Positions 1 through 5,375 of a stretch of 5,726 bases of DNA are shown piece after piece. The position numbers were made by a program, and so were the translations under genes. This stretch comes from Acidobacteriota bacterium (GTDB taxonomy: Bacteria; Acidobacteriota; Blastocatellia; Pyrinomonadales; Pyrinomonadaceae). Under the pieces are notes generated by a model, which ran no database searches, was not told where the DNA came from, and saw nothing but the letters and a program-made list of their open reading frames with translations. The DNA is taken from assembly GCA_020853255.1 (NCBI GenBank), contig JADYZI010000140.1, positions 1 through 5,726 on the forward strand, written 5' to 3'. The number at the start of each line of letters is the position of its first letter. Within the stretch, counting starts at the first letter, position 1.

Positions 1-772
1 AAGGGCAGAATACGTCCTGTGACGTCAGGAATTCGGCAAGATCGGTCTCGCCGCGTTTCATCGCCCGCCTCAATGTGCCTTCCTTTGGATTGACCGCCGA
101 AAGGGCACGGCCGACACGGCGCGGCACACCTTCCACGTTCGGTATGTAATCGAACACGGTCCCGTCTTCGTTATAGATCACATCATAAAGAGACGGAACA
201 TAGAACCCGCGTCCGATGCGTGCGAGCGCTAGGAGAATATCTTCCTTTGAGCCTTGTTCAAGGATCGTGTCAACGAGCTGATGCACCAGTATCTCGCCTT
301 CACCGACAGCGATGACATCAGTAAATTCCGCGATCGGCTCCGGGTTCAGGAACGATGCGGCCCCGCCCATGATGACCAGCGGATGAAAATGGTTGCGCTC
401 GGATGCCCACACCGGAATACCCGATAATTGAAGTATCCGGGCCATGTTCAGGTAGTCGGTCTCGAACGAAATAGAGAATGCGACCACATCAAAATCGCGA
501 ACCGGCGTTTGTGTTTCGTGCGAGAGCAGCGGAGTCCCGGACCGTTCGTATTCCTTAAGCTCAACGGCGTCAGGAAGAAAAACCCGTTCGCATGACACCT
601 CGGGTATGCGATTGAACAATTCGTACATCGTGTGCATCCCGAGATTTGCCATGGCAATGGCATGCGTGTTCGGGTAACACAAAGCGATCTTCAGCTCGGC
701 CCCGCGTTTTATGACGAAACCTTCCTCGCGAGCGAGTTTTTTCTTATAGCTTTCTACGATGCGTTTATTCAT
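1..772 (-). CDS. B12-binding-type radical SAM protein, N-terminal part (runs off left edge)
   Basis: The frame is open from ATG at 772 to base 1, giving 257 residues without a stop. It resembles the N-terminal part of the TIGR03960-like radical SAM proteins, which begin with a cobalamin-binding-like Rossmann domain. Visible landmarks are a first strand and loop LKIALCYPNTHAIAMANLG (residues 27-45), ERVFLPDAVEL (62-72), a strand at VVAFSISFE (96-104), VIMGGAASFLNPEPIAEFTD (133-152) and VGEGE (156-160). In this family the CxxxCxxC motif that binds the 4Fe-4S cluster comes later, so it would lie beyond the edge and cannot be checked. The loop that carries DxHxxG in true B12 binders reads N35-x-H37-x-x-A40, a degenerate form. 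The first residues (NKRIVESYKKKLAREEG) are basic and there is no signal peptide, so a cytoplasmic enzyme is expected. No clear Shine-Dalgarno sequence precedes the ATG. The substrate is unknown. Family membership is fairly sure; the precise subfamily is not. Confidence 0.85.
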   Translation of the reverse strand, partial: MNKRIVESYKKKLAREEGFVIKRGAELKIALCYPNTHAIAMANLGMHTMYELFNRIPEVSCERVFLPDAVELKEYERSGTPLLSHETQTPVRDFDVVAFSISFETDYLNMARILQLSGIPVWASERNHFHPLVIMGGAASFLNPEPIAEFTDVIAVGEGEILVHQLVDTILEQGSKEDILLALARIGRGFYVPSLYDVIYNEDGTVFDYIPNVEGVPRRVGRALSAVNPKEGTLRRAMKRGETDLAEFLTSQDVFCP

Positions 773-786
773 TCGAGCAATTAATT

Positions 787-816
787 AGAATATCAGGGGT
801 TTGTCCCGGCAGGCAA
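787..816 (-). promoter_or_regulatory. Weak sigma70-like promoter for the radical SAM gene
   Basis: Read on the minus strand, TTGCCT (811-816) and TATTCT (787-792) are 18 bases apart, each matching four of six consensus bases. Transcription would start near 780, leaving a leader of only about 8 bases before the ATG at 772. That fits the lack of a ribosome binding site. The assignment rests on a weak match and position only. Confidence 0.25.
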
Positions 817-884
817 TAGTGAGGTCATCCGGTCGGCTGCGGGTGAACCGTTCAAAAGTAGGTTCAGGCCCGACTCAGCCTTCC

Positions 885-931
885 GATTCGTGAGTTTCGA
901 TCCTTGATCCGTGCCTTTCCTTGTGGCGAAT
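885..931 (+). repeat. Dispersed TTCGTG-type intergenic repeat, copy A
   Basis: This stretch has the spaced pattern TTCGTGAGTTTCG, CTTGATCCGTGC, then TTGTGGCGAAT. It aligns along its length with the copy at 3497-3538 with small insertions, and with the inverted copies at 2445-2486 and 3553-3593. It lies in the 248-base gap between the radical SAM and VWFA genes. The rest of that gap shows nothing beyond the weak promoter at 787-816. It is the most diverged of the four copies. Confidence 0.55.
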
Positions 932-1020
932 CCGGGAGCTTAACCATGAAAAACAGGTAGGAAGCTGGGGCGGCCATGTTGGAATTTCAAGGTCTGCCTT
1001 CGCTTGGACACCCGTGTTAC

Positions 1021-2280
1021 CTAGCTCTTCTTGCCCTTTTTTTCTTCTTCCTCATGCACAGTGACGTATGGACGGTGCTGGACCTCGAACTGTTTGTCGT
1101 CGTAGGTGCCGTCGCCGTCAACGTCCACTTTGACCTGAAGCTTATATTTCTTGCCCGGTTCGTGCTTTTTCGCAAGGTCGTAGGCGAGGCTGTACTGATT
1201 TCGGAGCAGGGCATTGATGCTCTGCAGATATGCGGGGATCTCACTTTCAAAGGTCATCTCAAAATGCATACCGCCGGATTCCCGTGCAAACGTGTTCATC
1301 GCGTTCTTTGCCTGTAGAAACGTCAAACGGCCGGGCGCGCCGGTTATCGAATCCGTGGCCGGAAGGTACGGCTCGTACCGTTTGTAAAAAAGATTGCCCG
1401 TGCTGATGATATAGATCGGAATACCGGCTTCCTGGATGATTTTGCGCGTATCGCCATAGCTTATTTTGCTGAATGTATCTATTCCGGATGCAACAAGGAT
1501 GATCGCGCGGCGTTTTGATTTGACGCTGACCATGCCGCCGTAATCCGCCTGTTTGGCCTCGCTATCCTCAAGTACGACCGTATCGCCGCGGCCGCCTACC
1601 AAAGCGAACTTGATAGCATCGAAAAGATTGTTTTCGCGAAACGCAGGACGGTTTTTGAGCAGCAGGTCGATGGTTTGGCGTATCCGTGCAGGATCGTTCG
1701 TAAAATCAGTGATCGGCGTCGGCCGCATATCGAACGCGATGACCGACGCATAATCGTCCGGCGGTTTGATAAACCCGGTAAGGAATTGTGCGACCGGGCG
1801 GACAGTTTCGTAAACGCCAGGCTCAAAATAACCGCCCGCCGCGCGCCCGAACACCTCGCTCCATTTGCTGTATTCGAGAACGAGCGTGACGGTGATGGGA
1901 GCCTCCGGCGTAGTAAAGCTTGAGATATTCTGCTTTACGCCGTCTTCAAATATTCCAAAATTTTCCTTCTTCAAGCCAGTGATGATCTGGCCGGTCTTCT
2001 TGTTCAGCACCACCGCATCGACATTGACGATGTCCGTGTCAACGGTGATCACCCCTTCGCCGGGGATGGCCTTCTTTTCTTCTTCCTGCCGTTTGCGCTC
2101 TTCTTCCTCAGCTTTTAGCTGCTCAGGTGTTTTCGGAGTAGGCCGCTGGTTCTTTTTATCGCCGCTCTTTGGCTCGACCCGCTGCGGCTTTGACTGAGCG
2201 ATCAGTGCCGGTGCAGAATGGCCGGCCATAAGCGTGATCACGAACAGAAGCGACACCAGGCGCGAATGAAGGATTTTCAT
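1021..2280 (-). CDS. Exported VWFA-related protein (acidobacterial type)
   Basis: This is a 419-residue exported protein. A Sec signal peptide (about 1-28, likely cut at LIA|Q) is followed by a highly charged Lys/Glu/Gln-rich stretch (about 30-72) that may form a short coiled coil. The domain resembling the VWFA-related acidobacterial family (TIGR03436) starts near 77. Its hallmark strand DIVNVDAVVLNKKTGQIITG (83-102) and NFGIFEDGVKQNISSF (107-122) are clear. The strand that normally ends in the metal-site motif DxSxS reads LVLEYSKW (133-140), so the first Asp is replaced by Glu136 and the motif is degenerate. A loop VDVDGDGTYDD (385-395) resembles a DxDxDG calcium-binding loop. The C-terminus is acidic then basic (EEEEKKGKKS). 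I chose the ATG at 2280 because GGTGA lies 7 bases upstream of it; a GTG three codons earlier is in frame but has no such site. VWFA domains usually mediate protein contacts; the partner is unknown. A 231-base gap separates it from the upstream gene. Confidence 0.88.
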   Translation of the reverse strand: MKILHSRLVSLLFVITLMAGHSAPALIAQSKPQRVEPKSGDKKNQRPTPKTPEQLKAEEEERKRQEEEKKAIPGEGVITVDTDIVNVDAVVLNKKTGQIITGLKKENFGIFEDGVKQNISSFTTPEAPITVTLVLEYSKWSEVFGRAAGGYFEPGVYETVRPVAQFLTGFIKPPDDYASVIAFDMRPTPITDFTNDPARIRQTIDLLLKNRPAFRENNLFDAIKFALVGGRGDTVVLEDSEAKQADYGGMVSVKSKRRAIILVASGIDTFSKISYGDTRKIIQEAGIPIYIISTGNLFYKRYEPYLPATDSITGAPGRLTFLQAKNAMNTFARESGGMHFEMTFESEIPAYLQSINALLRNQYSLAYDLAKKHEPGKKYKLQVKVDVDGDGTYDDKQFEVQHRPYVTVHEEEEKKGKKS

Positions 2281-2323
2281 AGATTTCACCGACGAGGCTG
2301 AATTTTACGGAAGTAAGATTCCA

Positions 2324-2352
2324 ATTGTCGGCTTTTGGTTGGTATTTATCAA
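2324..2352 (-). promoter_or_regulatory. Sigma70-like promoter for the VWFA gene
   Basis: On the minus strand TTGATA (2347-2352, five of six consensus bases) and GACAAT (2324-2329, four of six) are exactly 17 bases apart. Transcription would begin near 2317, about 37 bases before the ATG at 2280. The spacing and position are good, and this suggests that the VWFA gene is transcribed separately from the lectin-like gene upstream. Confidence 0.4.
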
Positions 2353-2367
2353 GTATTTTAGGCAGAT

Positions 2368-2409
2368 GGGTGCGGGCTTCTGCATGAAGAACCCACCCGC
2401 TAACGCGGG
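2368..2409. repeat. Two overlapping, mutually exclusive hairpins
   Basis: Bases 2368-2380 pair with 2386-2398 around a TGCAT loop, with 10 of 13 positions matched, including GGGTG/CACCC and CTTC/GAAG. Alternatively CCCGC (2396-2400) pairs perfectly with GCGGG (2405-2409) around TAAC. The two stems share bases 2396-2398, so only one can form. They lie upstream of the VWFA promoter and 102 bases past the stop of the lectin-like gene. No T-run follows on the minus strand, so a standard terminator is unlikely. An inserted palindromic repeat is the simplest reading. Confidence 0.45.
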
Positions 2410-2444
2410 GCAGTACTGACAAGATCGGCTTCGGCAAAGAGGGA

Positions 2445-2486
2445 CCACGAAGCATACGAAAGAGAGCGCGAAATTCACGAATCGCC
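2445..2486 (-). repeat. Dispersed TTCGTG-type intergenic repeat, copy C (inverted)
   Basis: The reverse complement contains ATTCGTGAATTTCG, then TTTCGTATGCTTCGTGG, and aligns almost without gaps to the copy at 3497-3538. It lies just past the stop codon of the lectin-like gene. A 119-codon open frame on the minus strand crosses it, but that frame is not a convincing gene. Confidence 0.6.
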
Positions 2487-2511
2487 AGCGCTTTTAACTG
2501 ATCGCGATCTG

Positions 2512-3288
2512 TCACGCTGGTTCGATCTCTATTCGGACGTCGTAGGTTCCTGAGTTGTCTGTCAGATCGCCTTCGTTCACGCCGAGGAACAAGGCCCCGT
2601 CGCGCGAAGCGGTAAACGTTCGTTCGGAACCGATATAGATGAACTCATTGTTGTCATCGCCTATCACGGCGATCAGGGCGCCGGTCGGGACACTCTTGAG
2701 CAATTTTGCCGGATCGTCAAGATCGTAAAGGCCGGATGGCCCGGTTGATTTTCCCTTGCCGAGCGATATGCTGCCGCCGCCGATAACGCGTATCTTCTGG
2801 CCCTTGCGCACGACCCATCCCGAGTTGGTCCAACCATTTGCGGAATTATCCGCAAGGACCTTGACCGAAAGTTCTATCGGCTTGGCGATGCCGCTGCGGG
2901 AAGGTTCTGTTGCCTGCGGCCGTGTTGCCGCCGGCGTAGGCCTCGGGGTTGGCTGGACCGAGACAGTGTCTGTCTTTATAACCCGGTGCGAATTTGTCGA
3001 AGGCGTCGAGGTTTCAACGTACTGGGCATCATTTGAAACCGGTTCGGTTCGCGTCGCTACCGCATCGAACTGGATCGACTCGACCTCATCGGCCGAGAAT
3101 GTCATTTGCCGTTCGCGGCTTCCTTCGCCGACCAGGACGACAAATTTCCCTGCACCAAAGCTCACTATGCGTCCTTTGATAATGCTGCCATCCTTTAGCC
3201 GAAGCGTATCGGCAAATGCAGCCGCCGCAAGCAGGGCGATAAGCACGATCGCTAAACAAGCGCGTGCGGAATGCTTGATCTGGTCCAT
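2512..3288 (-). CDS. Exported protein with C-terminal LecA (PA-IL)-like lectin domain
   Basis: This 258-residue protein starts with a signal peptide (about 1-26, likely cut at AFA|D). Residues 27-75 (DTLRLKDGSIIKGRIVSFGA, then FSADEVESIQF) look like a small SH3/LSm-like beta barrel of the kind found in many exported proteins that start with 'L.DGS...G.I'. A Thr/Pro/Gln-rich linker follows (about 95-133). Residues 138-256 resemble the Pseudomonas LecA family: SVKVLADNSANGWTNSGWVV (141-160), KGQKIRVIGGGSISLG (162-177), GPSGL (183-187), PTGALIAVIGD (201-211) and the C-terminal loop GVNEGDLTDNSGTYDVRI (236-253). In LecA the matching loop (ND..GT..NNSG) holds calcium and galactose. Here Glu, Thr, Asp and Asn occupy similar places, so calcium or sugar binding is possible but unproven. 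The start is supported by GGAGGG six bases before the ATG. The architecture predicts an envelope or secreted protein; the ligand is unknown. Confidence 0.88.
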   Translation of the reverse strand: MDQIKHSARACLAIVLIALLAAAAFADTLRLKDGSIIKGRIVSFGAGKFVVLVGEGSRERQMTFSADEVESIQFDAVATRTEPVSNDAQYVETSTPSTNSHRVIKTDTVSVQPTPRPTPAATRPQATEPSRSGIAKPIELSVKVLADNSANGWTNSGWVVRKGQKIRVIGGGSISLGKGKSTGPSGLYDLDDPAKLLKSVPTGALIAVIGDDNNEFIYIGSERTFTASRDGALFLGVNEGDLTDNSGTYDVRIEIEPA

Positions 3289-3293
3289 ATATT

Positions 3294-3299
3294 CCCTCC
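3294..3299 (-). promoter_or_regulatory. Ribosome binding site of the lectin-like gene
   Basis: The minus strand reads GGAGGG followed by AATAT and the ATG at 3288. This is the strongest Shine-Dalgarno match in the window and fixes the start codon. Confidence 0.8.
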
Positions 3300-3311
3300 A
3301 AATTCCTGGGG

Positions 3312-3324
3312 CCGGTTTTACCGG
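3312..3324. other. Short perfect palindrome in the lectin-like gene leader
   Basis: CCGGT (3312-3316) and ACCGG (3320-3324) are perfect inverted repeats around TTT, and another CCGG lies at 3333-3336. The site is 23 bases upstream of the lectin-like start codon. It could be an operator half-site pair or an mRNA hairpin; no family can be named. Confidence 0.3.
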
Positions 3325-3496
3325 GGAGAATACCGGAACGAAGATGCGGAAAACCCGTTTCTATGTTGCACAGTTTCAAAGGCTGAACACATAAAAATCA
3401 TAACTAATTTTTCGGCGATTGGGAATAAATTTGCCTGGCCACGCGTTTTTTCACGCAGTTTCTACAAAGTAGTTGCCTTTCCAGAGATGCCTCCTG

Positions 3497-3538
3497 TTTC
3501 GTGGATTTCGCTTCTTGATTCGTGCATTTCGTGGTAAT
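3497..3538 (+). repeat. Dispersed TTCGTG-type intergenic repeat, copy B (left arm of inverted pair)
   Basis: This is the clearest copy: TTTCGTGGATTTCG, CTTCTTGATTCGTGC, then ATTTCGTGGT. It forms the left arm of a head-to-head pair with 3553-3593. It lies inside the 474-base gap between the divergent lectin-like and META genes. The rest of that gap holds small hairpins (3312-3324, 3716-3727) and no gene I can support. Confidence 0.65.
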
Positions 3539-3552
3539 GGGCCCGGCTTCGC

Positions 3553-3593
3553 CAAGCACGAAATAGACGAATTACGAAACGAAACTCACGAAA
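3553..3593 (-). repeat. Dispersed TTCGTG-type intergenic repeat, copy D (right arm of inverted pair)
   Basis: The reverse complement reads TTTCGTGAGTTTCG, then AATTCGTCTATTTCGTGCTT, and matches copy B at most positions without large gaps. Copies B and D are separated by 14 bases (GGGCCCGGCTTCGC), so they could fold into a stem of about 40 imperfect base pairs. A partial forward motif (TTTCGTGGATTTG) follows at 3602-3614. Confidence 0.65.
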
Positions 3594-3715
3594 TAGATTT
3601 TTTTCGTGGATTTGAATGGACCTGTGAGAAAGCCCTGCTTTGCCGGCCTGCAAGCGCTGGAGTCCAATATCGTTCTACAATTTGCGGAACGCAGATTGCT
3701 TCGTAGCCGCAAGAG

Positions 3716-3727
3716 GGACTTCGGTCC
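3716..3727 (+). other. GGAC-TTCG-GTCC hairpin in the META gene leader
   Basis: A four-base perfect stem encloses TTCG with a C-G closing pair, the classic very stable UUCG tetraloop. An outer GCC/GGC pairing (3706-3708 with 3728-3730) is possible. It ends 35 bases before the start codon, so it would lie in the 5' leader if transcription starts upstream. The stem is short and could be chance. Confidence 0.35.
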
Positions 3728-3762
3728 GGCGATTCAATAATACGATCGAGGGGATCAAAGGG

Positions 3763-4545
3763 ATGAGAAAATACATAACACTACTTGCAATTGCATTTTT
3801 CACTGTAACCGGTGCGGCGGCGCAGCGGTCGGACCTTGCCGGGATCCAATGGACGCTGACGCACGCGAACGGTGATGAAGTGACCAGCGCCCTGGCTTAT
3901 TTTGAGATAGAACCCGGCACCAAGCGTTTTTCCGGCAGCACCGGATGCAACCGAATGTTCGGGACGGTTAATTTTACCGAACGGAAGCTGAGTTTTTCGG
4001 CCATCGGGATGACGCGAAAAATGTGTAAACTCGCGGCCGGCAGCGTGCCGGAGGCTGAATTTGTCAAGGCACTGGAAAACGCGGCCACGTACACAGTAAC
4101 TGGTAACGATCTGCGCGTTTTCGATCGCCGGGGACGGACGGTCCTTAAATTCAAACGGCTGGTCAAACAGCCGCCGGTCGTCGATCCCGTGCCGCAGCTA
4201 CGGCTCGAGGACAAAAAATGGGTACTGGAATCCATCAAGAACCGAAAGACGTTCGCGCCGATAAAGGGTGTTTTCATCAACTTCGATGCGGCAAAGAAAA
4301 CTTTGGGCGGCAATGGCGGGTGCAACGTTTTCGGTGGTGAATATACGGTTTCGGGGTCAAAGATCGATATTAAGGATGTTGTCTCGACAATGCGTGCCTG
4401 CATCGAGGATGGGAGTATGAACACCGAGCAAGAGTTCTTTGACGCCCTCAGGAAAACGAATCGATTCGAGATCACTGACAGACGGCTCCGCCTATACCGC
4501 GGCAGGGAACTTCTGCTCACTCTGCTGGGCACAGACAAAAAATAG
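3763..4545 (+). CDS. Exported protein with two tandem META (HslJ-like) domains
   Basis: I start this gene at the ATG at 3763, giving 260 residues. GAGGGG lies nine bases upstream and a signal peptide follows at once (1-20, likely cut at AAA|Q). An in-frame ATG at 3640 would add 41 residues that hide the signal. There are two copies of the META fold (DUF306, as in the heat-inducible outer membrane protein HslJ). The first covers about 24-132: LAGIQWTL, GSTGCNRMFGTV (58-69) and MCKLA (87-91). The second covers about 147-256: LEDKKWVLESI, GGNGGCNVFGGEY (182-194) and STMRACIED (208-216). Each copy has the GCN cysteine and a second cysteine after it (C62/C88 and C187/C213), the usual likely disulfide pair. 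There is no lipobox, so the protein should be soluble in the periplasm or secreted. HslJ-type proteins are linked to envelope stress or novobiocin resistance in E. coli; the role here is unknown. Confidence 0.92.
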   Translation: MRKYITLLAIAFFTVTGAAAQRSDLAGIQWTLTHANGDEVTSALAYFEIEPGTKRFSGSTGCNRMFGTVNFTERKLSFSAIGMTRKMCKLAAGSVPEAEFVKALENAATYTVTGNDLRVFDRRGRTVLKFKRLVKQPPVVDPVPQLRLEDKKWVLESIKNRKTFAPIKGVFINFDAAKKTLGGNGGCNVFGGEYTVSGSKIDIKDVVSTMRACIEDGSMNTEQEFFDALRKTNRFEITDRRLRLYRGRELLLTLLGTDKK

Positions 4546-4829
4546 TGAATTTGCCAATTGATCCGAACAGGGAAGATGTCTGAGAAGCTTAGTTTGCTCC
4601 GATGAAACGTTCTTGTTCCGAAATTCCGATTTCCTTCATCTTCTTCGGTGGTTTGTAACTGCTTACCACTGAATTAGATGAATAAAGCGAAACAAGATGA
4701 GCAAGGGCCGGCGTCCACAGAGCGCGGCTTTTCAGCCATCCTCTTTTTTTTGAAAGCAAATCGCGGAAATTCCGTTGAATTACGACTTCTTACCGTCAAG
4801 TATTCCATTTTGCCGGCGGCCAAGATCAC
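4546..4829. other. Intergenic stretch without a convincing gene
   Basis: This 284-base stretch follows the META gene. Its open frames are short and have no plausible ribosome binding site or protein character. It contains an AT-rich part, a T8 run at 4744-4751 and a weak inverted repeat, GTGGT/ACCAC, near 4650-4671. I see no copy of the TTCGTG repeat in it. Confidence 0.5.
4726..4751 (+). terminator. Weak candidate terminator downstream of the META gene
   Basis: GGCT and AGCC pair around TTTC (4726-4737), followed six bases later by eight T residues. The stem has only four pairs, the T-run is not adjacent, and the site lies 180 bases past the stop codon. It is the only terminator-like element in the gap, but it is a poor one. 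Confidence 0.2.
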
Positions 4830-5039
4830 ATGCGGATCCTGCGTTTTACACTTTATTATTTAAAGCTTCGGATAAGCTCATCTCTTGGGACCCATCCGCA
4901 TCACGGCCCGCTTGGGCTGAAATGGAGGTGGCAAACGTGGCATCGGCTACGAAAAGCTGAACGCAAATACAAGACAGCCGGAACTGTGGCCCAGCTGCGG
5001 AGTGATCTGGCCCGGCTGTGGCGAATGATATTCAGCTGA
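4830..5039 (+). CDS. Possible small, very basic, Trp-containing protein
   Basis: This 69-codon frame encodes a protein I do not recognise. It has 15 Arg/Lys and only two acidic residues, with four Trp. The first 20 residues (MRILRFTLYYLKLRISSSLG) could form a basic amphipathic helix. A His/Pro/Gly turn follows (22-29), then KWRWQTWHRLRKAERKYK (31-48) and a C-terminal helix QLRSDLARLWRMIF (55-68). Such a profile would suit a nucleic acid or membrane surface binder, but that is a guess. Its last eight bases overlap the stop end of the minus-strand gene at 5032. No clear ribosome binding site precedes the ATG, which weakens the case. The residue pattern looks more like a protein than the other small frames here, so it may be real; a chance frame remains possible. 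Confidence 0.4.
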   Translation: MRILRFTLYYLKLRISSSLGTHPHHGPLGLKWRWQTWHRLRKAERKYKTAGTVAQLRSDLARLWRMIFS

Positions 5040-5307
5040 GCGCGATTTGATCTTCAACGATCGTCCACCTGTCGATACGTTTATCCTCGGGGAGGCGTGA
5101 ATTCGCCGCCTGTACCGCTTGTTCGACAAGGCCGTGGATCTGTTCGCGGCATAGATTTGCCGCTTCATCTTCATCAATTGTTATCAGTATTCGTCGATTC
5201 CCGGTGCTATCGGCAGAAATTGTGCAGCTCCTGATGATCAGCGAACCGGTCAACAATTGTTTCAACCGTTCGCCGGTTTCTGCCTTGTCCTGATCGTGTT
5301 CGAACAT
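5032..5307 (-). CDS. Small hypothetical protein, 91 residues
   Basis: I do not recognise this protein. It has no signal peptide and is rich in charged residues, so it is probably cytoplasmic. The sequence suggests an N-terminal helix (ETGERLKQLLTG, 10-21), two strands (LIIRSCTISA, 23-32; RRILITIDED, 39-48), a long helix (EAANLCREQIHGLVEQAVQA, 48-67) and a final strand (RWTIVEDQIAL, 80-90). That beta-beta-alpha-beta order suggests a compact single domain. I chose the ATG at 5307 because it overlaps the stop codon of a leader ORF (TAATG), which would couple translation. The alternative ATG at 5355 adds 16 residues, but the good ribosome binding site at 5376-5381 is 20 bases from it, too far. 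The gene is divergent from the NTF2-like gene and converges on the small basic frame. Confidence 0.7.
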   Translation of the reverse strand: MFEHDQDKAETGERLKQLLTGSLIIRSCTISADSTGNRRILITIDEDEAANLCREQIHGLVEQAVQAANSRLPEDKRIDRWTIVEDQIALS

Positions 5308-5366
5308 TATCTTTCGCGAACTTTTACGATGCGAGACGCACGCATTTCCCGGCATGCCGGCGTCAT
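5307..5366 (-). CDS. Short leader ORF coupled to the 91-residue gene
   Basis: A 19-codon frame (MTPACREMRASRIVKVRER) starts nine bases after a strong AAGGAG (5376-5381) and ends with TAA sharing two bases with the ATG of the next gene. The downstream gene has only a poor site of its own (GAAAG). This arrangement is typical of translational coupling. The peptide is basic, with five Arg and one Lys. It may be a leader, or the true N-terminus of the next protein if there is a frameshift in the sequence. Confidence 0.5.
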   Translation of the reverse strand: MTPACREMRASRIVKVRER

Positions 5367-5375
5367 TACCACATA

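Noticed and set aside
976..1317. 113-codon plus-strand frame with hydrophobic stretches
   Set aside because: It is antisense to the VWFA gene; the FFFF and LLAL runs come from the complement of its Lys/Glu-rich tail.
2156..2515. 119-codon minus-strand frame between the lectin-like and VWFA genes
   Set aside because: It overlaps the start of the VWFA gene in another frame and begins in the intergenic repeat (REFRALFRMLRG is a translation of the TTCGTG repeat). It has no protein-like pattern.
2756..3394. 212-codon plus-strand frame
   Set aside because: It lies opposite the lectin-like gene, which has a signal peptide, a strong ribosome binding site and recognisable domains. The long antisense frame is a by-product of its codon use.
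3438..3474. Small inverted repeats GCGT/ACGC and CTAC/GTAG as terminators
   Set aside because: The stems have only four pairs, the T-run is inside the loop rather than after the stem, and no gene ends nearby.
885..3593. CRISPR array as the explanation of the TTCGTG repeats
   Set aside because: Copies are degenerate, in both orientations and hundreds of bases apart, with no regular spacers and no cas genes.
3640..3762. N-terminal extension of the META protein from an upstream ATG
   Set aside because: The 41 extra residues would bury a clear signal peptide, and the ribosome binding site fits the ATG at 3763.
3897..4538. 213-codon minus-strand frame
   Set aside because: It is antisense to the META gene, Ser/Arg-rich, and without features of its own.
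4678..4863. 61-codon plus-strand frame in the gap after the META gene
   Set aside because: It has no ribosome binding site, crosses the T8 run and low-complexity sequence, and shows no protein-like pattern.
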